Shown: positions 16,144 through 25,702, numbered from the stretch's first letter. The stretch: 64,000 nt of DNA from Nocardioides ungokensis (GCF_013466985.1 NZ_CP059164.1:2861001-2925000); one strand, 5' to 3'. Notes: a model not told the origin generated them from the sequence alone. Translations and numbers: made by a program.

Positions 16144-17469
16144 GTGCGCAGCCATGCGTCCGTCCTGCACCTCGACCTCGACGCGTTCTTCGCGGCAGTC
16201 GAGCAGCGCGACAAGCCCTCGCTGCGCGGCAAGCCGGTCGTCGTCGGCGGGGTCGGGGGCCGCGGGGTGGTCGCGACCGCGTCGTACGAAGCCCGCCGGT
16301 ACGGCGTCCGCTCGGCCATGTCGACCCGCGAGGCCAGGTCCCGGTGCCCGCATGCGGCGTTCCTCTCCGGCCGCTTCCACGCCTACCGGGACACCAGCCG
16401 CCGGGTCATGACGCTGCTGCGCTCCGTCTCGCCGCTGGTCGAGCCGCTCTCGCTGGACGAGGCGTTCGTCGACCTCGAGCACGCCGACCTGCCGGACCTC
16501 GAGCTCGAGACGGTCTCCGCCTTCGCCGAGGAGCTGCGGGCCCGGGTGAGCGAGGTCACCGGGGGCCTGACCGCCTCGGTCGGGCTGGGGACCTCGAAGT
16601 TCATCGCGAAGGTCGCCAGCGACCTCGACAAGCCCGACGGCCTGGTGGTGGTCGCGCCCGGCACCGAGGTGGCGCTGCTGCGCCCCATGCACGTCTCAGT
16701 CATCCCGGGGGTCGGACCCGCCACCGCCGAGCGGCTGCGCCGTGCGGGCATCCACACCGTCGCCGACCTCGAGTCGGTGACCCTGGAGGAGCTGGTGCGG
16801 ATCCTCGGCAAGGCGCACGGCGGCGGGCTCTACCGGCTCGCCCGGGCCGACGACGACCGTGCCGTCGTCCCCGAGCGCGAGGCCAAGTCGGTGAGCGTCG
16901 AGGGCACCTACGACACCGACCTGACCGACCGGCGGCTGATGGAGGCACTCCTGACCCGGCAGGCCGGCGAGGTCGCCGAGCGCCTGCGCAAGCACGGGCT
17001 GTCCGGCCGCACGGTGACGATCAAGGTGCGCCTGCACGACTTCACGACGCTGAACCGCTCCACGACGTTGCCCTCCCCGACCGACCGCACCTCGACGATC
17101 GCCCGGCTGGCCAGGACCCTGCTGACCGACCTCGACACTTCGGGCGGGGTCCGGCTGCTCGGCGTCGGTGTCTCGGGACTGGCCGACTGGATCCAGGAGG
17201 ACCTCTTCGGTGACACGCCCGAGGACGACGAGGCGCCGGTCGACGTGGTGGTGCCCACCAGCCGCCAACGCCGTACCTGGGCACCCGGCATGGACGTCGA
17301 GCACACGGAGCTCGGCCGGGGGTGGGTGTGGGGCTCCGGACGGGGCGTGGTGACCGTCCGCTTCGAGACCGCCGAGAGCCCGGAGGGGCCGGTCCGCTCG
17401 TTCCCGGAGGACGAACCGGCCCTCAGCGCCTGGGTGCCTGAGGAGCCCCCGGAGGACGCCCCCGCGTGA
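16144..17469 (+). CDS. dinB: DNA polymerase IV (Y-family, error-prone)
   Basis: 441 residues from a GTG at 16144. Y-family motifs: HLDLDAFFAAVEQ (metal-binding Asp and the steric-gate Phe), SYEARRYGVRSAMS, SLDEAFVDLE (catalytic Asp-Glu), GLGTSKFIAKVASDLDKPDG, and helix-hairpin-helix IPGVGPATAERLRRAGIHTV near residue 200. The little-finger domain follows (SVSVEGTYDTDL). After residue 380 there is a tail of about 60 residues (RTWAPGMDVEHTELGRGWVW), an extension common in actinobacterial DinB. No beta-clamp motif is certain; QEDLFGD near 358 resembles one. No SOS box was found upstream. The 3' end overlaps pxpC by 47 bases. Confidence 0.92.
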   Translation: MRSHASVLHLDLDAFFAAVEQRDKPSLRGKPVVVGGVGGRGVVATASYEARRYGVRSAMSTREARSRCPHAAFLSGRFHAYRDTSRRVMTLLRSVSPLVEPLSLDEAFVDLEHADLPDLELETVSAFAEELRARVSEVTGGLTASVGLGTSKFIAKVASDLDKPDGLVVVAPGTEVALLRPMHVSVIPGVGPATAERLRRAGIHTVADLESVTLEELVRILGKAHGGGLYRLARADDDRAVVPEREAKSVSVEGTYDTDLTDRRLMEALLTRQAGEVAERLRKHGLSGRTVTIKVRLHDFTTLNRSTTLPSPTDRTSTIARLARTLLTDLDTSGGVRLLGVGVSGLADWIQEDLFGDTPEDDEAPVDVVVPTSRQRRTWAPGMDVEHTELGRGWVWGSGRGVVTVRFETAESPEGPVRSFPEDEPALSAWVPEEPPEDAPA

Positions 17470-18302
17470 AGGTCACGGCGTCGCCGGGACGCAGCTGCGC
17501 GCACTGCCACAGGTCGTCGGCGTCCACGACGGCGACGACGGGGTAGCCACCGGTGGGCGGGTGGTCGGCCAGGAATACCACCGGCGTCCGCTGGGCGGCA
17601 CCTGCACCGCTCCGAGCACCATGCCCTCGCTCGGCAGCTCGTCGGTGCGCACCCGCGTCAACGGTGACCCGTCGAGCCGCAGCCCGATCCGGTTGGAGTC
17701 CGCAGACACGGTGTAGGTCGTGCGGCACAGGGCGGTGACGACGTCGCCGTCGAACCAGTCCGCACGAGGACCGGGCGTGACCCGCAGCGGCCCCGTCCGT
17801 CGTGGCCGGGGCGTGTCGTGCGGCCGCGGCGCGTCCCCCGGGCTCCCGACCGGCAGCACCTGGCCTGAGGCCACCACCGGCGGTCCGACGCCCGCCAGGG
17901 TGTCGGTGGACCGGGACCCGAGCACCGGGTCCACGGCGATGCCGCCCGAGACGCGACGTAGGACCGGACGCCCGCCCGCGGCGTGCCCAGCCTCACCGTG
18001 GCGCCGGCGGGCACCCATTCGGCACGGTCGTGACCGACGGCCCGGTCGTCGACCAGGACCGGGACCGGCGCCCCGGTCACCGCGACCCAGCGTCCGGCCG
18101 AGAGACGCGCCTCCAGACCTCCCAGCGTCACCTCCAGCAGCGCGGCACTCGGGCCGTTCCCCACCAGCCGGTTCGCGAGCGCCGCCGCGGGAGCGTCCAG
18201 CGCTCCGGCACGGGGTACGCCGAGGTGGGCGAACCCGACGCGCCCCTCGTCCTGCACCGTGGTCAGCGTCCCGGCCTCCAGGACGGTCAGCTCGGCACTC
18301 AT
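17423..18302 (-). CDS. pxpC: 5-oxoprolinase subunit C, two frameshifts
   Basis: About 293 residues after repair. ATG at 18302 overlaps the stop of pxpB (ATGA). The frame SAELTVLEAGTLTTVQDEGR, then GVPRAGALDAPAAALANRLV, is broken near 17950; it continues as GGIAVDPVLGSRSTDTLAGV, NRIGLRLDG and SEGMVLGAVQVPPSG, is broken again near 17585, and ends as TPVVFLADHPPTGGYPVVAV and LRPGDAVTF. These are the marks of the biotin-dependent carboxyltransferase-like subunit C. With PxpA and PxpB it splits 5-oxoproline to glutamate using ATP. The convergent 47-base overlap with dinB is real if the last repaired frame is right. Confidence 0.82.
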
Positions 18303-18898
18303 GCCGGGACGAACCTGACCCGGGTCCCGGGCGGGAGCAGCGCCGGCTCGTCGCGCGCCTGGTCCCAGAGAACCGCGTCGGTGGACCCCAGGATCCGCCA
18401 GCCGCCCGGGGAGGCCGTCGGGTAGATCCCGCACCACGCCCCGGCCAGGGCCACCGCCCCGGCCGGCACCCGCGGGCGGGGCGAGTCCAGCCGTGGCACG
18501 GCCAGCCCCAGCTCCCCGGCCAGCCCCTGGAGGTAGGCGAAGCCCGGGGCGAACCCGCAGAACGCCGCGACGTACTCCACAGCGCTGTGCCGCTCGACCA
18601 CGCCTGCGACGTCGGTCCCCCAGGCCTCGGCCACGAAGGCCAGGTCGGGCCCGTCGTAGCGCACCGCGATCTCGGCAACCCCCCGCTGCGCCGGCACCAC
18701 CGTCGGCGCCCACCCGGCGAGGGCCTCGCGCAGGGACTCGGGCTCGGCGACCTCGTCGAACAGCACGGTCGCGGCACCGGGGACGATCTCGCCGGCCGCC
18801 ACACCGACGCCCCGCGCCCACTCGGCCAGCGCCAGTGCGGTGCCGGCGTCGGCCACCTCCGCGAGCAGGGCTCGGGGGCCGACGGGTCGGGTGCGCAC
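18299..18898 (-). CDS. pxpB: 5-oxoprolinase subunit B
   Basis: 199 residues from GTG at 18898 (the frame upstream has no domain). It belongs to the allophanate-hydrolase-subunit-1-like family: VEYVAAFCGFAPGFAYLQGL (about 110-129), VPAGAVALAG, and YPTASPGGWRILGSTDAVLW are diagnostic. It forms a complex with PxpC (4-base overlap, translational coupling) and with PxpA to hydrolyse 5-oxoproline, a spontaneous product of glutamine. A 10-bp hairpin lies 34 bases upstream of the start. Confidence 0.9.
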   Translation of the reverse strand: MRTRPVGPRALLAEVADAGTALALAEWARGVGVAAGEIVPGAATVLFDEVAEPESLREALAGWAPTVVPAQRGVAEIAVRYDGPDLAFVAEAWGTDVAGVVERHSAVEYVAAFCGFAPGFAYLQGLAGELGLAVPRLDSPRPRVPAGAVALAGAWCGIYPTASPGGWRILGSTDAVLWDQARDEPALLPPGTRVRFVPA

Positions 18899-18931
18899 GG
18901 GTCCAGTCTGGTCCACCCGCCGGAAATGGGT

Positions 18932-18968
18932 GAGGGGCTCCCGGCGGTATGAGCACCAGGAGCCCCTC
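18932..18968. promoter_or_regulatory. Hairpin in the pxpB leader
   Basis: GAGGGGCTCC (18932-18941) pairs perfectly with GGAGCCCCTC (18959-18968), 17-base loop, beginning 34 bases upstream of the pxpB start. No U-run on either strand. It may be an operator or leader structure; function is unproven. Confidence 0.3.
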
Positions 18969-19441
18969 GACTGACCGGAAACGGTGACGCCCGGCCCACC
19001 GCACCAGCGCTCCGACCCCGCCGCCCCCGTCACCGGGCCGACGCGGCGAGCGTGCTCGCCGTGGAGGATCCTCGTGCTGATCCGATCTCCAGCCCTCCGC
19101 CGCCTCGCGGCCTGCGGTGAGCTGGTAGGGAGAGTTCTACGTGGCGTGGCGAACGTCGCGCAAGAGGTTCATCGACGTCGCCTCGACATTCCCCGGGTCC
19201 CACAGCTCCGTCCACAGCAGGCACGTCCGAGTCCACAGGAATGGACCCTTCTCCACAGCGCCAGGTCCAGACCTGTGGAGCGACCTGTGCACGCCCCACG
19301 GCCGTCTCCCGTGAGACGGATCGTCGAAACCCCGGGGTCGAACTCAAGAAGACCTCAAGTTCGGGGGCGCCGCCGCCGATACCCGATCCGTCACACCTCT
19401 CGGACGGTCCCCCCGGGCCGAACCACCCCTAGGAGCTCTCT
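18969..19441. other. Intergenic region with DnaA-box-like cluster and a parS-like palindrome
   Basis: About 470 bp without a supported gene. Between 19208 and 19280 there are four TCCACA-type hexamers (9-mers at 19208-19216, 19229-19237 and 19249-19257 match TTGTCCACA at 7, 7 and 8 of 9; a fourth on the other strand near 19276). At 19302-19319, CCGTCTCCCGTGAGACGG is an inverted repeat matching the parS core GTTTCACGTGAAAC at 11 of 14 bases on the minus strand. No other replication gene is nearby, so an origin role is not claimed. Confidence 0.35.
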
Positions 19442-20191
19442 GTGAAGCGATCCATCCTGGCCACCGCCGCCCTGGTGGCCATCACCGCCGGCAGCGTCGG
19501 CCTCGCCGCTCCCGCCGCGCTCGCGAAGCCCGGCCACCAGCACGGCAGCACCACCCACCAGCACGGCCCGGCCACGCACGGCAGCCACCGCCTCTCGAAC
19601 GCGCAGCGCCAGGTGCAGCGCGAGGTCGCCCGCAAGGACTCCCAGCTCTCGCGCGTGCTGGGCTTCCACGGCTACACCGTCCTCGGTGCGGACGACGCGG
19701 CCGCCGTCGGCGCGAACGTCGCCGCCGACCAGGCTGCCCTCGCGGCACTCGGCGACCAGGTCGCCGCGACGACCTCCGTGGACGAGGTCCGGGCCGTCGC
19801 CCGGCAGGTGCACGCGGTCCGCCCGCCGGCCTACCACCTGAACATCAACGACCTGCGCCGCGCCGCCCGCGTCCAGTCCACCCTGGCCGACGTCACCACC
19901 CTGCTCGCCGACCTCTCGGCCGCGGCGGACGCGCTCGAGGCCCAGGGCGTCGACGTCACCCTCCTGCGTGCGGCCATCGACGCGGCCACCCAGGTCCTCC
20001 ACGACGTGTCGACCGCGGCCACCACGGCCACCGACCTCGCCCGCGCCCTCACGGCCTTGAGCACCCACGCCGACCAGCACGCCGCGCTCGACGCGACGGC
20101 GTCCGCGGCCCAGGCCCTCGCCGCCTCGGACGCCGGCGTCCAGGCGGCCCAGGACGCCCTGGCCGCCCTCGCGACTCCGGTCGCACCCTGA
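19442..20191 (+). CDS. Secreted helical protein, His-rich near the N-terminus
   Basis: 249 residues from GTG at 19442 with an AGGAGC site 5 bases ahead. The signal peptide is KRSILATAALVAITAGSVGL, with cleavage near PAALA (residue 28). The mature start is rich in His, Gly and Thr (GHQHGSTTHQHGPATHGSH), a possible metal-binding stretch. The rest is nearly all Ala-rich helix with heptad-like spacing (SVDEVRAVARQVHAV, ADLSAAADALEAQGV, DLARALTALSTHADQ). No enzyme motif is visible. It probably acts at or outside the membrane; function unknown. Confidence 0.8.
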   Translation: MKRSILATAALVAITAGSVGLAAPAALAKPGHQHGSTTHQHGPATHGSHRLSNAQRQVQREVARKDSQLSRVLGFHGYTVLGADDAAAVGANVAADQAALAALGDQVAATTSVDEVRAVARQVHAVRPPAYHLNINDLRRAARVQSTLADVTTLLADLSAAADALEAQGVDVTLLRAAIDAATQVLHDVSTAATTATDLARALTALSTHADQHAALDATASAAQALAASDAGVQAAQDALAALATPVAP

Positions 20192-20283
20192 TCCGGGGCC
20201 GGGTGCGAACGGGGCGGGGGGCTCCGGTCGCACTCGGCTTCGTTCCTGCCGACCGCGACCCCGGCGTGGGGTAGAACCGGAGG

Positions 20284-20865
20284 GTGACCCTCAGGCTCTG
20301 CTCCGACCTGTCTCCGGCGGACTGGATCACCAGCAGCGACCTGCCGTGGGACCGGCTGGTCACCTTCGGGCCGGCGGGTTTCCCGGCCTACGCACGGCTG
20401 CGCCTGCTGCCCGATCCCGACCACCCGGGGCAGTCCGAGAACGACGTCACCGTTGCGGAGGACGCCCCGTCCGACCACGCGCGGCTGACGGTGGCCCTGC
20501 AGGTGCTCGAGCACCACACCCGCACGCCGGAGGACTGCTACTCCTGCCTGTGGGACGGCTGGGGAACCGTGCTCGACGGGCCGAAGGTCGTGGTGCCCAA
20601 CCGTGCCTACTTCCTCTTCCGGGGAACGGTGTCGGACGTGCGCGACCGGGGCTCAGCGGGGACGTGGCCGAGCCGGCCGGGGTCCGACCTGCCCGGCCCG
20701 GCGCTCGTCTGGCCGGCCGACCACGCCTGGTGCGTCGCCCACGACGTCGATCCGCACTGGATCGGGATCGGCGCCGGCACCGCAGCCATCGACGACCTCC
20801 TGTCCGACCCACGGATCGACGTGGTGCGGGCCGATCCACGCGAGGAGCAGCCCCGCTACCGGTGA
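20284..20865 (+). CDS. Conserved actinobacterial protein of unknown function
   Basis: 193 residues from GTG at 20284. No membrane segment or signal peptide. Recognisable stretches: DLSPADWITSSDLPWDRLV at the start, YSCLWDGWG in the middle (CYSC cysteine pair), and PALVWPADHAWCVAHDVDPH followed by WIGIGAGTAAIDDLLSDPRI at the end. The closing pattern is seen in many Actinomycetota proteins that lack an assigned role. It lies between the pxpBC and pxpA genes but on the opposite strand. Confidence 0.65.
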   Translation: MTLRLCSDLSPADWITSSDLPWDRLVTFGPAGFPAYARLRLLPDPDHPGQSENDVTVAEDAPSDHARLTVALQVLEHHTRTPEDCYSCLWDGWGTVLDGPKVVVPNRAYFLFRGTVSDVRDRGSAGTWPSRPGSDLPGPALVWPADHAWCVAHDVDPHWIGIGAGTAAIDDLLSDPRIDVVRADPREEQPRYR

Positions 20866-20893
20866 GGGCCGGCTGCTCCGCCCCGTCCGCCGG

Positions 20894-21598
20894 TCAGAGA
20901 CCGCGCAGCCCGAAGCCCGCCGCCTCCAGCGACCGTCGTACGGCGTGGGCGTGGGCGACCGCACCCGGGGTGTCGCCGTGGACGCACAGGGAGTGCAGCT
21001 CCGGTGTCTCCTGCGAGGCCAGCTCGACGGCGCGGGCCGCGATCGTCGCGGCGTCGGTGAGGACAGCCCCGGGCTCGGTCCGCGGCACCAGGCGCCCGTC
21101 CTCGAGGTAGGCCCGGTCCGGGAAGCCCTCGTGCAGCACCGCTCGCCCCGCTCCGGCCGCCAGCGCCAGCAGCAGTCCCCCCGGCAGCCCCAGGACGGGC
21201 AGCTCCCCCGACCCCTCCAGCACGGCGGCCGCCTGCTCCTCGTCGTGGACCACCCGGTGGTAGAGCGCGCCGTGCGGCTTGACGTAGCGCACGGTCACCC
21301 CGCACGACACCGCGATGTCCGACAGCGTCCCGACCTGGTCGGCCACCTGCTCGCGGAGCACGGCGGCCGCCACGTCGAGCTCGACCCGGCCGAAGTTCTC
21401 CCGGTCGGCGTAGGACACCTGGGCGCCGATCGAGACCCCGAGCCCGGCCGCCTCCTCGCACACGGCGCGCATGATGGCGGGGGTGCCGGCGTGGTAGCCG
21501 CACGCGACGTTGGCGCTGGTGACGACCGCGAGCAGGGCCGCGTCGTCGGTGACCTCCTCACCGAGGTCCGCGTTGAGGTCGACGAGCCGGATCTCCAC
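20894..21598 (-). CDS. pxpA: 5-oxoprolinase subunit A (LamB/YcsF family)
   Basis: 234 residues from GTG at 21598, chosen because VEIRLVDLNADLGEE matches the family start; the longer frame runs into the divergent ptrB. LamB/YcsF marks: SANVACGYHAGTPAIM (about 34-49), VSYADRENFGR, VRYVKPHGALYHRVV (about 99-113), and LHSLCVHGDTPGAVAHA near 202-218. It is the catalytic partner of PxpB/PxpC in ATP-dependent 5-oxoproline cleavage. Here it is separated from pxpBC by two unrelated genes on the other strand. It is divergent from ptrB with a 45-bp shared promoter region. Confidence 0.9.
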   Translation of the reverse strand: MEIRLVDLNADLGEEVTDDAALLAVVTSANVACGYHAGTPAIMRAVCEEAAGLGVSIGAQVSYADRENFGRVELDVAAAVLREQVADQVGTLSDIAVSCGVTVRYVKPHGALYHRVVHDEEQAAAVLEGSGELPVLGLPGGLLLALAAGAGRAVLHEGFPDRAYLEDGRLVPRTEPGAVLTDAATIAARAVELASQETPELHSLCVHGDTPGAVAHAHAVRRSLEAAGFGLRGL

Positions 21599-21643
21599 GA
21601 GTCCGACGCTAGCGCCCTCGCCTCCACCGCTAGGTTCGACCAC

Positions 21644-23888
21644 ATGGAGCACCAGTCCCCCGTCGAGCCGCCCGCTGCCCCGCCGACCGCCCCGCCCAGC
21701 GCTGAGGCCCGCCCCAGCACCACCGAGGTCCACGGGGCCCCCCGTGTCGACGACTACGAGTGGCTTCGGCAGAAGCACTCACCCGAGGTGACGGCCTACC
21801 TCGAGGCGGAGAACGCCTGGACCCAGGCCCGCACGGCGCACCTGGCCGACCTGCGCCAGACGATCTTCGAGGAGATCAAGGCCCGCACCCTGGAGACCGA
21901 CCTGTCGGTGCCCACCCGGATCCGGGACCACTGGTACTACTCGCGCTCCTACGAGGGTCGCGAGTACGGCGCCAGCTGCCGCGTGCCCGCCCGCGGCGAG
22001 GACGACTGGACGCCGCCCCAGCCCGCGGAGCACTGCTCCCCCGAGGAGCCGGCGCTCCCGGGCGAAGAGGTGCTGCTCGACCTCAACGCGCTCGCCGAGG
22101 GCCACGACTTCTTCTCCCTCGGCGGCTCGTCGGTGAGCCCGGACGCCGCCATGCTGGCCTACTCCACCGACGTCACCGGCGACGAGCGGTACACGGTGCG
22201 GGTCAAGGACCTGGCGAGCGGCGAGCTGCTGCCCGACGTCATCACCGGCGTCATCGGTGGGGCCACCTGGAACCGTGAGGGCAGCGACCTCTACTACACG
22301 ACCCTCGACGACTCCTGGCGTGCCGACAAGATCTGGCGGCACCGGCTCGGGACCGCCCAGGCCGACGACGAGCTGGTCTTCCACGAGGCCGACGGCCGGT
22401 TCTGGGTGGGGGTCGGCCGCACCCGCACCGACCGGTTCCTCGTCATCGCGTCCGGGTCCAAGACCACCAGCGAGTACCACTACCTCGACGCGGACGCCCC
22501 CGAGTCGGGCTGGCAGCTGTTCGCCGAGCGGCGCGAGGGGCTGGAGTACAGCCTCGACCACTGCGTGCTCGGCGACGAGGACGTCTTCCTCGTCCTCCAC
22601 AACGCGACCGGCCCCGACTTCGAGATCGCGACCGCGCCGGTGGTGCCGACCCCCACCGAGGAGTGGGTGCCGCTGGTCCCCCACGACCCGGCGGTCCGCC
22701 TGGAGGACGTCGACGCGTTCGCGGGCCACGTGGTCGTCCACCAGCGCAGCGAGGGGCTCACCCAGCTGCGGATCCTCGAGCTCGGCAGCTCACGGGCGGA
22801 GCCGATCAGCGACGACTACCTCGTCCGGTTCGACGAGGAGGTCTACACGGTGGGCTCGGGCGGCAACCCGAACTTCCACCAGCCGATCGTCCGCCTCGGA
22901 TACACGACCATGGCGGTCCCCTCGTCGGTCTACGACTACGACGTCCGCAGCCGCGAGCTGACGCTGCTCAAGCGCACGCCGGTGCTGGGCGGCTACGACC
23001 CGGCCGACTACGAGGAGCACCGGCTGTGGGCCACCGCGCCGGACGGTGAGCGGGTCCCGATCTCGATCGTGTGCCGGCGCGGCGCCCGTGAGGACAGTGG
23101 TGGCGGCACCGCGCCGATCCCGGTCCTGCTCTACGGCTACGGCGCCTACGAGATGTCGATGGACCCGTACTTCTCCAAGCCCCGGCTCTCGCTGCTCGAC
23201 CGCGGCGCCGGCTTCGCCATCGCGCACGTCCGCGGCGGCGGTGAGATGGGCCGGCGCTGGTACGACGACGGCAAGCTCTTCCGCAAGCAGAACTCCTTCT
23301 CCGACTTTCATCGCCTGCGCCCGCCACCTGGTCGAGACCGGGTGGACCAGACCGGAGGTGCTGGTCGCCGAGGGGGCCTCGGCCGGTGGGCTGCTCATGG
23401 GGGCGGTCGCCAACCAGGCGCCCGAGCTCTTCGGCGGCGTGGTCGCGGGGGTGCCGTTCGTCGACGCGCTGACCAGCATGCTCGACTCCACGCTGCCCCT
23501 GACGGTCACCGAGTACGACGAGTGGGGCAACCCGGAGGCGGACCCGGAGGTGTTCGCCTACCTGGCCTCCTACGCGCCGTACGACAACGTGGCGGCCGTC
23601 GACTACCCGCCGATCCTGGCCGAGACCTCGCTCAACGACACCCGGGTGCTCTACGTGGAGCCCGCCAAGTGGATAGCGAAGCTGCGGGCCACGGCCACCG
23701 GCCGCCGTGACTTCCTGCTGCGCACCGAGATGGCGGCCGGCCACGGCGGGGTGTCCGGGCGCTACAAGTCGTGGCACGACCGGGCCTTCACGCTGGCCTG
23801 GATCCTCGACCGCATGGGACTGGCCGAGGCCCCGCCGGCGGTCGTCGTCGCCCCCACCGGGGACGACCCGGAGGAGCCGCGGGTCTGA
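21644..23888 (+). CDS. ptrB: Oligopeptidase B (S9A serine peptidase), one frameshift
   Basis: About 748 residues after repair. ATG at 21644. The beta-propeller N-terminal domain (about 60-430) starts RVDDYEWLRQKHSPEVTAYL. A single extra T near 23310 (GACTTTCATC) breaks the frame; removing it gives NSFSDFIACARHLVETGW. The catalytic domain has PVLLYGYGAYEMSMDP, HVRGGGEMGRRWYDDGK, nucleophile EGASAGGLLMG, the acid region LAETSLNDTRVLYVEPAKW, and the catalytic His in MAAGHGGVSGRY. It cleaves short peptides after Lys or Arg in the cytoplasm. Confidence 0.9.
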
Positions 23889-24064
23889 GAACTGGCTGAG
23901 AGTTTCGCGGAGACGCAACTCCAACCCATCTCCAACCGTCCTTGGGTACGAAGAGTTCATACGCCTCGACGGGATACATCCGGGAATCTCCGGGTACGTC
24001 GGGACGTTGGACAGGACGTGTGACCCGGCCGGCGAGCTGGGTCCATGAGCAGAGGAGGGCGTCC

Positions 24065-25033
24065 ATGGCTACACGCACCGCAACGATCGGCGCGCGGGTC
24101 GGAGCACGCGAGATCGAGGGGCGCGACAGTGTCGGGCTGTACCTCGACGAGATCGCGCGCAACCCCCTGCTCGATGCCGCCAGCGAAGTCGAGCTCTCCA
24201 AGACGATCGAGGCCGGCCTGATGGCCGAGGCCCTGCTTGCCGAGGGCCGCGTCGGGCGCAAGAAGGGCGGCGCCCCGATGTCGGCCACCCAGGAGGAGCT
24301 CGAGTGGCTCGCCGAGGAGGGCCGCAAGGCCGTCGACACCTTCATCACCGCCAACCTGCGGCTGGTCGTCTCGATCGCCCGCAAGTACGGCCGGGCGCAG
24401 ATGCCGATGCTGGACCTCATCCAGGAGGGCAACACCGGCCTGATCCGGGCGGTCGAGAAGTTCGACTACACCAAGGGCTACAAGTTCTCGACCTACGCCA
24501 CCTGGTGGGTCCGCCAGGCCATCACCCGCGGCATCGCGCAGCAGGCCCGCGTCGTACGCCTCCCGGTGCACGTGGTCGAGGAGCTCAACCAGGTCGGCGG
24601 CGCCCGCCGCACGCTCGAGCGCCAGCTCGGCCGTGAGCCGGAGCCCCAGGAGATCGCCACCGAGCTCGGCATGGACGTCGACCGGGTCCTCGACCTGATC
24701 GCGTGGGGACGCGAGCACGTCAGCCTCGACTCCCCCGTCGACGAGGACGGCGACACCTCGCTGGGCGACCTGATGGCCCAGGAGACCTCTCCCAGCCCGG
24801 ACCTGACGGTCCTCGACGTGGAGTCCCGCGAGCGCCTCAACCGCCTCGTCGGCCGGCTCGACGACCGGGCCGCCGACATCATCCGCTCGCGCTACGGCCT
24901 CGTGGACGGCCGGCAGCACAAGCTCGCCGACATCGGTGCCAAGCACGGCATCTCGGCCGAGCGGGTGCGTCAGCTCGAGCGCGAGGCTCTGCAGAAGCTG
25001 CGCCGCCTCGGCGACCCCGACCTGGCCGCCTGA
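24065..25033 (+). CDS. Second group sigma-70 factor (SigB/HrdD-like)
   Basis: 322 residues from ATG at 24065 with a GAGGAGG site 8 bases ahead. It lacks the long N-terminus of SigA. Region 1.2 (DSVGLYLDEIARNPLLDAAS), region 2 ([56 protein letters not shown]), region 3, and region 4 (LDDRAADIIRSRYGLVDG; HKLADIGAKHGISAERVRQL) are complete. It is a non-essential principal-like sigma factor, probably for stress or stationary-phase genes. GTTC at 23955 and GGGATA at 23971 upstream loosely resemble an alternative-sigma promoter. A strong hairpin follows the gene. Confidence 0.9.
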   Translation: MATRTATIGARVGAREIEGRDSVGLYLDEIARNPLLDAASEVELSKTIEAGLMAEALLAEGRVGRKKGGAPMSATQEELEWLAEEGRKAVDTFITANLRLVVSIARKYGRAQMPMLDLIQEGNTGLIRAVEKFDYTKGYKFSTYATWWVRQAITRGIAQQARVVRLPVHVVEELNQVGGARRTLERQLGREPEPQEIATELGMDVDRVLDLIAWGREHVSLDSPVDEDGDTSLGDLMAQETSPSPDLTVLDVESRERLNRLVGRLDDRAADIIRSRYGLVDGRQHKLADIGAKHGISAERVRQLEREALQKLRRLGDPDLAA

Positions 25034-25054
25034 CCCGGGCGGTCACCACAGACG

Positions 25055-25092
25055 CGAGGGCCTCGTCACTTCCCCCGGTGACGAGGCCCTCG
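25055..25092. terminator. Bidirectional terminator between sigma factor and coaE
   Basis: CGAGGGCCTCGTCAC (25055-25069) pairs perfectly with GTGACGAGGCCCTCG (25078-25092), 8-nt loop. It lies between convergent stop codons and should serve both genes. Confidence 0.8.
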
Positions 25093-25108
25093 TCCTGTCC
25101 GCGAAGGG

Positions 25109-25702
25109 TCAGGCGCCGGCGGACTGCAGCTCGCCGAAGACCCGCGCGACCTCGGCCCGCAGGTCCTCGATCGACCCGGTGTTGTCGATGACGTGCGTCG
25201 CGATCGCGCGCCGCTGCTCCCGGCTCGCCTGGGCCGCGATCCGCGCCTCGGCGTCCTCGCGTGCCATCCCCCGCAGGCTCGTCATCCGCTCGACCTGGAC
25301 CTCGGCGGGGACGTCGACGACGACCACCGCGTCGAAGCCGGCCGCCTGGCCGGTCTCCGCGAGCAGCGGGATGTCGTGGACCACCACGGCCTCCGGCGGG
25401 ACCGCCGACTCGATCTGGGCCGCGCGTGCCCGCACCCGGGGATGCAGGATCGACTCCAGCACCCGTCGGCGCTCGGGGTCGGCGAAGATGACGGCACCCA
25501 CGGCCGGCCGGTCGAGCTCTCCCTCGGGCGTCAGCACCTCCGGGCCGAAGGCGGCCACCACCTCGGCGAGCCCGTCGCTGCCGGGCGCCACCGCCTCCCG
25601 GGCCAGCAGGTCGGCGTCGATGACCACCGCCCCGAGCTCGGCGAGCATGGCCGAGACCGTGCTCTTCCCGGACGCCACGCCACCCGTCAGTCCCACGCGC
25701 AT
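25109..25702 (-). CDS. coaE: Dephospho-CoA kinase
   Basis: 197 residues from ATG at 25702, placed directly before the P-loop (RVGLTGGVASGKSTVS). Other family marks: AVVIDADLLAREAV (about 28-41), RVLESILHPRVRA (about 79-91), HDIPLLAETG, and THVIDNTGSIEDLRAEV near the end. It catalyses the last step of coenzyme A synthesis, ATP-dependent 3'-phosphorylation of dephospho-CoA. Length is normal for the stand-alone kinase without the UPF0157 domain found in mycobacteria. Confidence 0.94.
   Translation of the reverse strand: MRVGLTGGVASGKSTVSAMLAELGAVVIDADLLAREAVAPGSDGLAEVVAAFGPEVLTPEGELDRPAVGAVIFADPERRRVLESILHPRVRARAAQIESAVPPEAVVVHDIPLLAETGQAAGFDAVVVVDVPAEVQVERMTSLRGMAREDAEARIAAQASREQRRAIATHVIDNTGSIEDLRAEVARVFGELQSAGA

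Noticed and set aside
19208..19319. Chromosomal origin of replication
   Set aside because: No dnaA, dnaN, rpmH, parA or parB nearby and no AT-rich unwinding region; only the motif cluster is reported.
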